From NCBI RefSeq assembly GCF_900635955.1, contig NZ_LR134201.1, positions 2,604,001 to 2,668,000 on the forward strand: DNA of 64,000 nucleotides, written 5' to 3'. A program made the translations under genes and the position numbers. This DNA is from Cedecea lapagei (GTDB taxonomy: Bacteria > Pseudomonadota > Gammaproteobacteria > Enterobacterales > Enterobacteriaceae). The notes below the pieces were generated by a model, which made no database searches, was not told where the DNA came from, and saw only the letters and a program-made list of their open reading frames with translations. Of the stretch, positions 42,722-50,755 are shown in pieces (position 1 is the first letter of the stretch; each line of letters starts with the position of its first letter).

Positions 42722-43366
42722 TTATTCGCTGGCAGGGATTGCCGCCACCAGCGCCGCTTCGCGGCTCGCCAGTACGCGTTCAACGGTATCGACTATCGCC
42801 TGAGTCTGCGGGTCGATTTCAATGTTCACACGCTGCCCCAGCTTTTTCGCGCCCAGCGTAGTCCGCTCCAGCGTCTCAGGGATCAGATGTACGCAAAAAC
42901 GGGTAGCGGTTACCTCACCCACCGTCAGGCTAATACCGTCGATGCCGACATATCCTTTATAAAGGATATATTTCATCAGGGCTTTATCCTGAATCTTAAA
43001 CCAGATTTGGCGGTTATTTTCCGAGGTCAGAATTTTAGAAATTTCGGCCGTGGTCATAATATGCCCCGACATTAAATGGCCGCCGATTTCGTCGTTAAAT
43101 TTTGCCGCACGCTCTACGTTTACGCTGTCGCCAACGCCTAGCTCGCCGAGATTGGTAATACGCAGCGTCTCTTTCATCAGGTCAAAGCTGACGCGATTCC
43201 CGTCAATTTCGGTCACCGTCAGGCAGCAGCCGTTGTGGGCTACTGAGGCCCCGGTTTCCAGACCCGGCAACATTTCAGTCGGCATATCAATAACGTGGGT
43301 GCGGAAGTTCGGTTTCTCATCGATGGAAACCAGGGTAGCCGTGCCCTGCACAATACCTGTAAACAT
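42722..43366 (-). CDS. ribE: Riboflavin synthase alpha subunit
   Basis: Catalyses dismutation of two 6,7-dimethyl-8-ribityllumazines to riboflavin. 214 residues in two similar beta-barrel halves: the N-half starts MFTGIVQGTA with GASVAHNGCCLTV, the C-half has YVGIDGISLTVGEV. Also called ribC in E. coli. It lies divergent from mdtK as in E. coli. Confidence 0.97.
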   Translation of the reverse strand: MFTGIVQGTATLVSIDEKPNFRTHVIDMPTEMLPGLETGASVAHNGCCLTVTEIDGNRVSFDLMKETLRITNLGELGVGDSVNVERAAKFNDEIGGHLMSGHIMTTAEISKILTSENNRQIWFKIQDKALMKYILYKGYVGIDGISLTVGEVTATRFCVHLIPETLERTTLGAKKLGQRVNIEIDPQTQAIVDTVERVLASREAALVAAIPASE

Positions 43367-43603
43367 CTAAAAACTCCTGGCAATTCACAGACGGTAACGC
43401 CACCGCCTTTAACAGAGATTTTCGCACTTTATCAGTTGGAAAATAAGCTTGCCAGCGCTCCTCGTGCTCAGGCTATATTTTTGACTGGCGCAGAAATAAA
43501 CTCTCGCTACAATAGACTGGCTATCTCCCCTGTTCATCTTCTTGCTGCCTGTTTTGGCGGCTTTTTTAGTCTCTCGTACATATAAAAATAATCAGGTGTA
43601 ACT

Positions 43604-44977
43604 ATGCAGAAGTACCTCACCGAAGCTCGCCAGCTCCTTGCCCTGGCGATACCTGTCATCATCGCTCAGGTAGCACAAACTGCAATGGGATTCGTCGATA
43701 CCGTGATGGCCGGCGGCTACAGCGCCACCGACATGGCGGCCGTCGCCATTGGCACTTCAATCTGGCTGCCCGCCATTCTGTTTGGCCACGGGCTGCTGCT
43801 GGCCTTAACGCCAACGGTTGCGCAACTTAACGGCTCGGCGCGACGTGACCGCATTGCCCATCAGGTTCGCCAGGGGTTCTGGCTGGCGGGCATGGTCTCC
43901 GTGCTGGTGATGGTGGTGCTGTGGAACGCAGGGCATATTATTCATGCTATGCATAACATCGATCCGGAACTGGCGGATAAAGCCGTGCGCTACCTGCGTG
44001 CGCTGCTGTGGGGAGCCCCCGGCTATCTGTTCTTCCAGGTTGGCCGTAACCAGTGCGAAGGTCTGGCAAAAACTAAACCGGGCATGGTGATGGGTTTTAT
44101 CGGCCTGCTGGTGAATATCCCGGTTAACTATATCTTTATCTATGGGCATTTTGGTATGCCGGAGCTCGGCGGCGTGGGCTGCGGCGTTGCTACGGCGGCA
44201 GTGTACTGGGTGATGTTCTTCAGTATGCTTTCTTACATCAAGAGAGCTCGCTCGATGCGCGACATCAAAAACCCGGGAGGCTTTAGCAAGCCGGACTGGG
44301 CGGTGGTCAAACGTCTCAGCCAGCTTGGGCTGCCGATTGCGCTGGCGCTCTTCTTCGAAGTCACGCTGTTTGCCGTGGTCGCCCTGCTGGTCTCGCCGCT
44401 TGGCATTACCGACGTTGCCGGGCACCAGATTGCGCTCAATTTCAGCTCGCTGATGTTTGTCCTGCCGCTCTCTTTAGGTGCCGCCGTGACCATTCGCGTT
44501 GGCTATCGTCTTGGCCAGGGGTCGACTCTGGACGCGCAGGTCGCCGCCCGCACCGGCGTTGGCGTGGCGATTTGCCTGGCGTCGTGTACCGCGCTGTTTA
44601 CCGTCACCTTCCGGGAACACATCGCGCTGCTGTATAACGACAATCCGGCCGTTGTGGCGCTGGCCGCGCACCTGATGTTGCTGGCGGCAATTTACCAAAT
44701 CTCCGACTCAATTCAGGTCATCGGCAGCGGCGTGCTGCGGGGTTATAAAGATACGCGTTCGATTTTCTTTATTACCTTTATCGCCTATTGGGTGCTCGGC
44801 CTGCCGAGCGGCTACGTGCTCGGGTTAACCGACTGGGTGGTTGAACCGATGGGACCGGCAGGGTTCTGGATCGGCTTTATCATCGGCCTGACCTCAGCCG
44901 CTATTCTGATGATGTTGCGCATGCGCTGGCTGCAGCGTCAGCCTTCCATCACTATTCTGCAGCGCGCTGCACGTTAA
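43604..44977 (+). CDS. mdtK: MATE-family multidrug efflux protein MdtK
   Basis: 457-residue Na+-driven MATE transporter (NorM type) with 12 helices. The N-terminal LALAIPVIIAQVAQTAMGFVDTVMAG is the MATE helix 1-2 signature; GLPIALALFFEVTLF begins the second half. E. coli MdtK exports fluoroquinolones and other cations. About 240 bases of leader precede it. Confidence 0.97.
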   Translation: MQKYLTEARQLLALAIPVIIAQVAQTAMGFVDTVMAGGYSATDMAAVAIGTSIWLPAILFGHGLLLALTPTVAQLNGSARRDRIAHQVRQGFWLAGMVSVLVMVVLWNAGHIIHAMHNIDPELADKAVRYLRALLWGAPGYLFFQVGRNQCEGLAKTKPGMVMGFIGLLVNIPVNYIFIYGHFGMPELGGVGCGVATAAVYWVMFFSMLSYIKRARSMRDIKNPGGFSKPDWAVVKRLSQLGLPIALALFFEVTLFAVVALLVSPLGITDVAGHQIALNFSSLMFVLPLSLGAAVTIRVGYRLGQGSTLDAQVAARTGVGVAICLASCTALFTVTFREHIALLYNDNPAVVALAAHLMLLAAIYQISDSIQVIGSGVLRGYKDTRSIFFITFIAYWVLGLPSGYVLGLTDWVVEPMGPAGFWIGFIIGLTSAAILMMLRMRWLQRQPSITILQRAAR

Positions 44978-44986
44978 TTAAACAGA

Positions 44987-45011
44987 AGTAGCCGCGTCGG
45001 CGGCTACTTTG
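44987..45011 (+). terminator. mdtK terminator
   Basis: AGTAGCCGC-GTCG-GCGGCTACT followed by TTG; perfect 9-bp stem. Confidence 0.65.
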
Positions 45012-45074
45012 TCAGCATCCTGCGCAGATGCTCGGCAATCGCGTGAAATCTGGAATAAAATTGCGAGTTTCCCC

Positions 45075-45103
45075 TTGCAAGCCCCGAGGTGTATCGCTAA
45101 TAT
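45075..45103 (+). promoter_or_regulatory. Promoter of the tRNA-Val pair
   Basis: TTGCAA (-35), 17-bp spacer, TAATAT (-10), then a GC-rich discriminator TCGTCCCCG, typical of stringently controlled stable-RNA promoters. It lies 29 bases before the first tRNA. Confidence 0.75.
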
Positions 45104-45131
45104 TCGTCCCCGTTGCCGCAAGGACAACAAT

Positions 45132-45208
45132 GCGTTCATAGCTCAGTTGGTTAGAGCACCACCTTGACATGGTGGGGGTCGTTGGTTCGAGTCCAATTGA
45201 ACGCACCA
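45132..45208 (+). tRNA. valV: tRNA-Val (GAC anticodon)
   Basis: 77 bases including encoded CCA. Acceptor GCGTTCA pairs with TGAACGC; D-arm AGCTCAGTTGGTTAGAGC; anticodon loop CTTGACAT with GAC; TTCGAGT T-loop. It is the first of a pair 16 bases apart, as valV-valW in E. coli. Confidence 0.97.
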
Positions 45209-45224
45209 TTCTCAGATATTCAGT

Positions 45225-45301
45225 GCGTCCGTAGCTCAGTTGGTTAGAGCACCACCTTGACATGGTGGGGGTCGGTGGTTCGAGTCCACTCGGACGCACC
45301 A
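45225..45301 (+). tRNA. valW: tRNA-Val (GAC anticodon), second of pair
   Basis: 77 bases. Acceptor GCGTCCG pairs with CGGACGC; GAC anticodon; encoded CCA. It differs from the neighbouring copy mainly in the acceptor and T-stem bases, the same difference as between E. coli valV and valW. Confidence 0.97.
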
Positions 45302-45401
45302 TATTTGCTAAATTCTCTCTGTTCCTGTTTAAATCCCCTTTGCAAAACATCCTGGCTTCCGCTTAACTGCCTCTATTCACTTTCAGGATAACCGCAAGCT
45401 T

Positions 45402-45764
45402 ATGCACCCCCTTCTGCGTTACACGTTTGTCCTCCTGACGATCGTCACACTGAACGGTTGTACCCTGGCTCGCGTCTCAGAATCCGGCCATGCCAAAGAG
45501 GTTAATAACCTCCATGCGGTCGGACTCAGCCTGGATACCGCCCGGCAAAAAGCCCTGCAGGATGGCTTTAGCTGCGACGCGCCGAAATCCAATATTTCTG
45601 TGCAGATCGATGGCATTGTAAGAAAGTCCACCACGCTCGAATGCGGCAAAAAGTCACCGGAAGTGTTTTGCCCGCAATACAGGTATGTCATCTTTAACGC
45701 TGATGCCAACAGCCAAATTATTTACGCCGTTGGAAAACGCATCGACCCGCACCGCTGCTTTTGA
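45402..45764 (+). CDS. Small lipoprotein of unknown function
   Basis: 120-residue predicted lipoprotein. Signal peptide MHPLLRYTFVLLTIVTLNGC ends in a lipobox-like LNGC (Cys at residue 20). The mature part has four further cysteines (GFSCDAP, TLECGKK, EVFCPQY, PHRCF) that could form two disulfides, and a conserved-looking LSLDTARQKALQDGFSC segment. I do not recognise a family. It stands alone between the tRNA pair and a 46-residue peptide gene, at a place where E. coli has the ydhR-ydhZ genes. Confidence 0.75.
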   Translation: MHPLLRYTFVLLTIVTLNGCTLARVSESGHAKEVNNLHAVGLSLDTARQKALQDGFSCDAPKSNISVQIDGIVRKSTTLECGKKSPEVFCPQYRYVIFNADANSQIIYAVGKRIDPHRCF

Positions 45765-45885
45765 ACATCGTTCATAAGGCGACCATTTTTAGCGTTTTGA
45801 GCGTTGAGCCCTGTTTTGGGGTGCCAAAGGGCGAAAGGTTGCCTATCATAAAGCCAGCTATTTACTAAACCATGACAGGTGACTT

Positions 45886-46026
45886 ATGGAAATCGATCTC
45901 GATAATCTGGTTTTTTCCGGGTTAGATGAAGCGGAAGCGCGCAACGCCGAGCGCCAGGAAGACGCAGATAAAAAAGCGCAGGCCGTAGTGGCCGACGATG
46001 ACTGCGGCGACGCCTGCAAAATTTAA
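45886..46026 (+). CDS. 46-residue acidic Cys-tailed peptide, unknown function
   Basis: Starts MEIDLDNLVFSGLDEAEARN after an AGGTG ribosome site, and has its own terminator 6 bases after the stop. It is strongly acidic in the first half, with an Ala/Glu/Lys/Arg helix-like centre (AERQEDADKKAQAVV), and ends in DDDCGDACKI. The two cysteines four apart near the C-terminus could bind metal or be modified. No signal peptide is visible. It is convergent with the RidA-like gene. Coding potential rests on the ribosome site, terminator and amphipathic composition. Confidence 0.7.
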   Translation: MEIDLDNLVFSGLDEAEARNAERQEDADKKAQAVVADDDCGDACKI

Positions 46027-46032
46027 TCAAAG

Positions 46033-46059
46033 AACCGGCTTATTCAGCCGGTTTTTTTA
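46033..46059. terminator. Terminator after the 46-residue peptide gene
   Basis: AACCGGCT-TATTC-AGCCGGTT followed by TTTTTATT, between converging genes. Confidence 0.85.
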
Positions 46060-46060
46060 T

Positions 46061-46459
46061 TCAGGATGTTCTTCTTACCGCAATACATTTCACTTCTACC
46101 AGCAGGCCCGGGCGTGCCAACTCAGCTACGCCGATGCAGGTCCACGCGCAGTGACCACGAGGGAAAACCTCATCTTTCACTTCACGAAAAACATCCATAT
46201 GCTCTTTCATATCGACGTGGTACGTGGTCATCTCCACAACATCCCCGAAACTGCAGCCGGCCTCTTCCAGCACGAGACGCAAGTTTTCCCAACAGGCAAT
46301 AAACTGCGATTTTGGGTCGGCAATGACCTGTAAATCTGGCGTGCGCCCCACCTGCCCGGCGCAATAAACCGTATTCCCTACCACCACGGCCGGGGCATAT
46401 CCTGCCCGTTTAGCAAGCTCCTGCATTGACGGCGGCATAATGATTTCTCTGTCTGACAC
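46061..46459 (-). CDS. RidA/YjgF-family protein
   Basis: 132-residue Rid-family protein; family members deaminate reactive enamine/imine intermediates. GTG start (MSDREIIMPPSMQ) was chosen because GGGAGAG lies six bases upstream. Seen: YAPAVVVGNTVYCAGQVGRTPDLQVI, then ENLRLVLEEAGCSFGDVVEMTTYHVDM and the C-terminal RPGLLVEVKCIAVRR. The Arg that RidA uses for the carboxylate is expected in the last segment, where Val/Lys variation suggests a non-RidA subgroup, perhaps Rid4-7. Exact substrate unknown. Confidence 0.85.
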   Translation of the reverse strand: MSDREIIMPPSMQELAKRAGYAPAVVVGNTVYCAGQVGRTPDLQVIADPKSQFIACWENLRLVLEEAGCSFGDVVEMTTYHVDMKEHMDVFREVKDEVFPRGHCAWTCIGVAELARPGLLVEVKCIAVRRTS

Positions 46460-46643
46460 GGCAGTCTCTCCCAATCACAAAAGGCATGCAGTCAGCACAC
46501 CGCATGCTCAAAGAAAATGAGGGTAATTCTCCAGAGGTATGTTTGTATTAGCCCAAAGAGCGTTTAAACCCTGGCGTCACTAAAAAGCCTGCCAGAACAA
46601 TAAGTAAAAAGCTCAAACATTCACCAACCGGACAAAACAGGGC

Positions 46644-46672
46644 TTGTCAACGCCGCCCTCGCCAGTCATAAT
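46644..46672 (+). promoter_or_regulatory. Promoter of the third tRNA-Val gene
   Basis: TTGTCA, 17-bp spacer, CATAAT. The tRNA begins about 70 bases after the expected start site. Confidence 0.6.
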
Positions 46673-46746
46673 GATGTCACTTTCCGCCGCGGGAGTGAAA
46701 ACAGTAATAAATTCAGTTTGTTATTGTTTTATCAGCTATATTCAGT

Positions 46747-46823
46747 GCGTTCATAGCTCAGTTGGTTAGAGCACCACCTTGACATGGTGGGGGTCGTTGG
46801 TTCGAGTCCAATTGAACGCACCA
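46747..46823 (+). tRNA. Third tRNA-Val (GAC anticodon), identical to the first copy
   Basis: 77 bases, identical at every position to the tRNA at 45132-45208. The 8 bases before it, ATTCAGTG-like, also match those before the second copy, pointing to duplication or gene conversion among these loci. E. coli has no third copy here. Confidence 0.95.
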
Positions 46824-46929
46824 TTTCTTTCTCTTTTCATTATCTCTAATAGCCCACAAACTTCTGGCAACTCTCCGGTAACAACTCGGTGTAAAACTGT
46901 GCACTCCATCGCTGTAGCAGCGGTTTTGG

Positions 46930-46958
46930 TTCCTTTTCCGGTCAGATTTATCTATACT
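46930..46958 (+). promoter_or_regulatory. Probable pykF promoter
   Basis: TTCCTT, 17-bp spacer, TATACT. It leaves a leader of roughly 230 bases before the pykF ATG. The -35 is weak. Confidence 0.5.
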
Positions 46959-46974
46959 ACGCGCGTTCCTAACT

Positions 46975-46986
46975 TGAATGGTTTCA
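46975..46986. promoter_or_regulatory. Cra (FruR) operator upstream of pykF
   Basis: TGAATGGTTTCA fits the Cra half-sites TGAA...TTCA (consensus TGAATCGATTCA). It lies just downstream of the predicted start site, a position suited to repression. E. coli pykF is a classical Cra-repressed gene. Confidence 0.65.
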
Positions 46987-47194
46987 GCTCATTGGACTCC
47001 TTTTTTATACAACAACATCGTCTAACGTTTTCCCCGGCTGAACCACAAGCACACTTTCCTCTGCACGCTTTATTTCTGTCACCTATCCTTAGCAGGTGCC
47101 ACTTTCAACACCACAGTATTCTTTTAAGCTCCGGCAGCCCTGTCTCCCGGAACCGAGTTTTAACAATCCTCCTCAACTTATAGAAAAGACTGTC

Positions 47195-48607
47195 ATGAAA
47201 AAGACTAAAATCGTTTGCACCATCGGTCCAAAAACCGAATCTGAAGAGATGCTGACAAAAATGCTCGACGCGGGCATGAACGTAATGCGTCTGAACTTCT
47301 CCCACGGTGACTATGAAGAACACGGTCAGCGCATCAAGAACCTGCGCAATGTCGTCGCTAAAACCGGTAAAAAAGCCGCTATCCTGCTGGACACCAAAGG
47401 TCCAGAGATCCGCACCATCAAGCTGGAAGGCGGCAACGACGTTGCGCTGAAAGCGGGCCAGACCTTTACCTTCACCACTGACAAATCCGTGGTCGGTAAC
47501 AGCGAAATCGTTGCGGTAACCTACGAAGGTTTCACCAACGACCTGTCCGTTGGCAACACCGTGCTGGTAGATGACGGCCTGATCGGCATGGAAGTTACCG
47601 CAATCGAAGGTAACAAAGTTATCTGTAAAGTGCTGAACAACGGCGACCTAGGCGAGAACAAAGGCGTTAACCTGCCGGGCGTGTCCATCGCACTGCCGGC
47701 GCTGGCTGAGAAAGATAAACAAGACCTGATCTTCGGCTGTGAGCAAGGCGTTGACTTCGTGGCGGCTTCCTTCATCCGTAAACGTTCTGACGTGGTTGAA
47801 ATTCGTGAGCACCTGAAGGCCCACGGCGGCGAGAAGATCCAGATCATCTCCAAAATCGAAAACCAGGAAGGCCTGAACAACTTCGACGAAATCCTCGAAG
47901 CCTCTGACGGCATCATGGTTGCTCGTGGTGACCTGGGCGTTGAGATCCCGGTTGAAGAAGTTATCTTCGCGCAGAAGATGATGATCGAGAAATGCGTTCG
48001 CGCACGTAAAGTGGTTATCACCGCGACCCAGATGCTCGACTCCATGATCAAAAACCCACGCCCTACCCGTGCAGAAGCCGGTGACGTTGCTAACGCCATC
48101 ATCGACGGCACCGACGCCGTTATGCTGTCCGGTGAGTCTGCCAAAGGTAAATACCCGCTGGAAGCTGTGACCATCATGGCAACCATCTGCGAACGTACCG
48201 ACCGCGTGATGACCAGCCGTCTGGACAACAACAACGACAGCCGCAAACTGCGCATCACCGAAGCCGTTTGCCGTGGCGCTGTTGAAACCGCAGAGAAACT
48301 GGAAGCCCCGCTGATCGTAGTGGCTACCCAGGGCGGTAAATCCGCGAAAGCCGTGCGTAAGTACTTCCCGAACGCGACCATCCTGGCGCTGACCACCAAC
48401 GAAGTGACCGCTCGTCAGCTGGTGCTGAGCAAAGGCGTTGTGACGCAGATGGTGAAAGAGATTGCCTCTACCGACGACTTCTACCGCCTGGGTAAAGAAG
48501 TGGCGCTGGAAAGCGGCCTGGCCCGCAAAGGCGACATCGTAGTGATGGTTTCTGGTGCTCTGGTACCAAGCGGCACCACCAACACCGCCTCGGTGCATGT
48601 TCTGTAA
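47195..48607 (+). CDS. pykF: Pyruvate kinase I
   Basis: Glycolytic enzyme making pyruvate and ATP from phosphoenolpyruvate and ADP, activated by fructose-1,6-bisphosphate. 470 residues, E. coli length, starting MKKTKIVCTIGPKTES. Active-site motif IISKIENQEGLNNFDEIL with the catalytic Lys, then MVARGDLGVEIP and ITATQMLDSMI; the allosteric C-terminal domain ends VSGALVPSGTTNTASVHVL. Codon use is strongly biased, as for a highly expressed gene. Confidence 0.99.
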   Translation: MKKTKIVCTIGPKTESEEMLTKMLDAGMNVMRLNFSHGDYEEHGQRIKNLRNVVAKTGKKAAILLDTKGPEIRTIKLEGGNDVALKAGQTFTFTTDKSVVGNSEIVAVTYEGFTNDLSVGNTVLVDDGLIGMEVTAIEGNKVICKVLNNGDLGENKGVNLPGVSIALPALAEKDKQDLIFGCEQGVDFVAASFIRKRSDVVEIREHLKAHGGEKIQIISKIENQEGLNNFDEILEASDGIMVARGDLGVEIPVEEVIFAQKMMIEKCVRARKVVITATQMLDSMIKNPRPTRAEAGDVANAIIDGTDAVMLSGESAKGKYPLEAVTIMATICERTDRVMTSRLDNNNDSRKLRITEAVCRGAVETAEKLEAPLIVVATQGGKSAKAVRKYFPNATILALTTNEVTARQLVLSKGVVTQMVKEIASTDDFYRLGKEVALESGLARKGDIVVMVSGALVPSGTTNTASVHVL

Positions 48608-48633
48608 TTGACTTGTTAACAAGTATAATTGCC

Positions 48634-48661
48634 AAAAAAGCGCCTGCGGGCGCTTTTTTTA
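48634..48661 (+). terminator. pykF terminator
   Basis: AAAAAAGCGCC-TGCG-GGCGCTTTTTTT, strong. Confidence 0.85.
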
Positions 48662-48840
48662 TATCACTTGCAGACAGATTTAATAAAAATGCAAATCGTC
48701 TTTTACTATTTAAGCCCGGTTTTGCTTAAGATGAATCCGATGAAAATCCCCTGTTTTCTCTCTTTTTTTTAACTTTCCGGCTCCGTTCGGTGCTTCTTTG
48801 AGCGAACGATCAAATTTAGGGGTATTCCCAACAAAAAATT

Positions 48841-48871
48841 ATTCTCATCACAAAAAAGTTTGTGTAATACT
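48841..48871 (+). promoter_or_regulatory. lpp promoter region
   Basis: The segment TTTGTGTAATACTTGTAACG, with the -10 TAATACT, is the same as in the strong E. coli lpp promoter. It is preceded by an A/T-rich stretch. The leader with GATTAACTCAATCTAGAGGG is also conserved. Confidence 0.8.
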
Positions 48872-48915
48872 TGTAACGCTACATGGAGATTAACTCAATC
48901 TAGAGGGTATTAATA

Positions 48916-49152
48916 ATGAATCGTACTAAACTGGTACTGGGCGCGGTAATCCTGGCTTCTACTATGCTGGCAGGTTGTTCTTCTAACGCTAAAATCGATC
49001 AACTGTCTTCTGACGTTCAGACTCTGAACGCTAAAGTTGATCAGCTGAGCAACGACGTGAACGCAGTGCGTTCCGACGTTCAGGCTGCTAAAGACGACGC
49101 AGCGCGCGCTAACCAGCGTCTGGACAACCAGGCTCACTCTTACCGTAAGTAA
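48916..49152 (+). CDS. lpp: Major outer-membrane (Braun) lipoprotein
   Basis: 78-residue precursor of the most abundant cell-envelope protein, a trimeric coiled coil linking outer membrane to peptidoglycan. Signal peptide with lipobox MLAGC (Cys21), heptad coiled coil from residue about 24 to 72, and C-terminal YRK whose lysine is attached to diaminopimelate. GAGGGT ribosome site. The adjacent gene is an L,D-transpeptidase. Confidence 0.99.
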   Translation: MNRTKLVLGAVILASTMLAGCSSNAKIDQLSSDVQTLNAKVDQLSNDVNAVRSDVQAAKDDAARANQRLDNQAHSYRK

Positions 49153-49165
49153 GAGTCACTGGTAT

Positions 49166-49198
49166 AAAATGGCGCACAATGTGCGCCATTTTTTTTGC
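49166..49198. terminator. Bidirectional terminator between lpp and ldtE
   Basis: AAATGGCGCAC-AAT-GTGCGCCATTT followed by TTTTT; T-runs on both strands. Confidence 0.85.
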
Positions 49199-49218
49199 CT
49201 GTTGTTTACCTCTCCGTG

Positions 49219-50217
49219 CTAATGCGTGACGCTCGTCGCCCCTTCTGCATTCACTACACCATTCTGAGCTGACTGCACCGCAGCAGTTGCCGCTGGCGTT
49301 TGCCCGGCAGACACCACCACCGGATACCCTGCACGTCGGTACAGAGCTTTCTCAACCAAGGCTTTCTCCACGCCGTTGCCGCTCCTGAACTCGCTAAACC
49401 CGACCGGCAGCACATACGGCATGGTTTGCGTGTTCTGCTGCTCATCCTGAGAGAGCGGCCGGTGAACTTCTACATAGCGCACGCCGTTGGGCTCAACGGA
49501 GAATTTAACCGGGTCGTTAATCACACGCACCGGCGTTCCTGGCCTTGTTTGCTCGAACAGCGCCTTGATGTCCGGCGCGTTCATTCTGATGCAGCCGGAG
49601 CTAACGCGTAGCCCCACGCTGTCCGGGGCGCTGGTGCCGTGAATCAGGTACTCCCCGTTGCCATAGGCCAGGCGCATGGCAAAGCGCCCCAGCGGGTTAT
49701 TTGGCCCTGCAGGCACGACGGGCGGCAGCTTGATCCCCTTCTCCAGCGAACGCTGGCGGATCCCCGCTGTCGGTGTCCAGGTTGGATTAGGGATCTTTTG
49801 CCCGATCTTCGTCGTCATCAGCGGCGTTTCCAGCCCCTGCAGGCCAATGCCAATCGGATAGACCTGGACAATATTCTGGCCCGGCGGGAAGTAGTAGAGC
49901 CGTAATTCAGCCAGATTCACCACGATGCCTTCGCGCGGGACATCGGGCAGCAGTAGCTGGCTGGGAATGGTCAGTACCGTTCCAGGCCTCGGCACCGGAG
50001 CGATGGTGTTATTCGCCTCCAGAAGCAGCATCGCGCCGGTATCAAAACGCCGGGCAATCGCCTGCAGGTTACGATCCCCTTCCTGGACGGTATAAGTCTG
50101 GTTTTGCCCAATCAGGCGGCTGCCTTCCGGCGGTAAGGGATAATCGAGGGCTAAAGCGGGCTGAATAGCGCTAAGCGCGCCGATAACAGCCAGTGTGAGT
50201 AAAGACGCGTATTTCAT
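49219..50217 (-). CDS. ldtE: L,D-transpeptidase LdtE (YnhG)
   Basis: Periplasmic L,D-transpeptidase making 3-3 meso-DAP crosslinks in peptidoglycan. ATG beginning MKYASLLTLAVIGA gives 332 residues with a clean signal peptide ending near ALA; a longer in-frame start is rejected. A LysM domain (TYTVQEGDRNLQAIARRFD) at about 45-90 precedes the YkuD domain with HGTSAPDSVGLRVSSGCIRMN, holding the catalytic His and Cys. It is convergent with lpp, as in E. coli. Confidence 0.95.
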   Translation of the reverse strand: MKYASLLTLAVIGALSAIQPALALDYPLPPEGSRLIGQNQTYTVQEGDRNLQAIARRFDTGAMLLLEANNTIAPVPRPGTVLTIPSQLLLPDVPREGIVVNLAELRLYYFPPGQNIVQVYPIGIGLQGLETPLMTTKIGQKIPNPTWTPTAGIRQRSLEKGIKLPPVVPAGPNNPLGRFAMRLAYGNGEYLIHGTSAPDSVGLRVSSGCIRMNAPDIKALFEQTRPGTPVRVINDPVKFSVEPNGVRYVEVHRPLSQDEQQNTQTMPYVLPVGFSEFRSGNGVEKALVEKALYRRAGYPVVVSAGQTPAATAAVQSAQNGVVNAEGATSVTH

Positions 50218-50268
50218 ACTTTTTATTCCTGTAGTCGCGCTGGCGGCCGCCAGCAGGCTGAAAGACAA

Positions 50269-50290
50269 GCGAGGCAGAAAACCGCCTCGC
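50269..50290 (-). terminator. suf operon terminator
   Basis: GCGAGGC and GCCTCGC with an 8-nt loop; on the minus strand it is followed by TTGTCTTTC. It lies between the sufE stop and ldtE. Confidence 0.6.
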
Positions 50291-50327
50291 AAAACAGGAC
50301 CATAGGTATGATTAAGTCTAGCTAAAC

Positions 50328-50744
50328 TTAGGTAAGCGTGGTGGCTTTGTTGCGAATTGAGCGAATCATGGCTTCCAGCCCCTGTGAACGGGACGGCGTA
50401 AGGTGCTGGGTGAGCGCCATTTTTTCAAACCACGGACGCACGTCAAATGCCACAATATCCTGCGGCGTCATCTGCTGATAGAGAATAAAGACGATAGCAA
50501 TAAGTCCCTTAACGATAGCGGCATCACTGTCGCCTTCAAAACCGATCCCCCCGTCAGGCTGCCGGTGCATGACTATCCACACCTGGCTCTGGCAGCCCTG
50601 AATAATGTTCTCAGGTTTGTGCTGGTCTGCCGACAGTTCCGGCAGGCGGCTGCCCAATTCGATAATATAGAGATACTTCTCTTCCCAGTTCGCACAGCGG
50701 CTGAAATTCTTTAGCAGTTTGTCTTTATCCGGCAGCGTTGCCAT
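50328..50744 (-). CDS. sufE: Cysteine desulfuration protein SufE
   Basis: Takes persulfide sulfur from SufS and passes it to the SufBCD scaffold. 138 residues from the ATG beginning MATLPDKDKL, E. coli length. The acceptor cysteine is in IIQGCQSQVWIV (Cys51). C-terminal QHLTPSRSQGLEAMI is typical. Last gene of the suf operon, 11 bases after sufS. Confidence 0.97.
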   Translation of the reverse strand: MATLPDKDKLLKNFSRCANWEEKYLYIIELGSRLPELSADQHKPENIIQGCQSQVWIVMHRQPDGGIGFEGDSDAAIVKGLIAIVFILYQQMTPQDIVAFDVRPWFEKMALTQHLTPSRSQGLEAMIRSIRNKATTLT

Positions 50745-50755
50745 GACCGTCTCCG

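Noticed and set aside
45886..46026. 46-residue peptide as a lanthipeptide or sactipeptide precursor
   Set aside because: No modification enzyme, transporter or protease for such a system adjoins it, and the Cys pattern alone is not enough.
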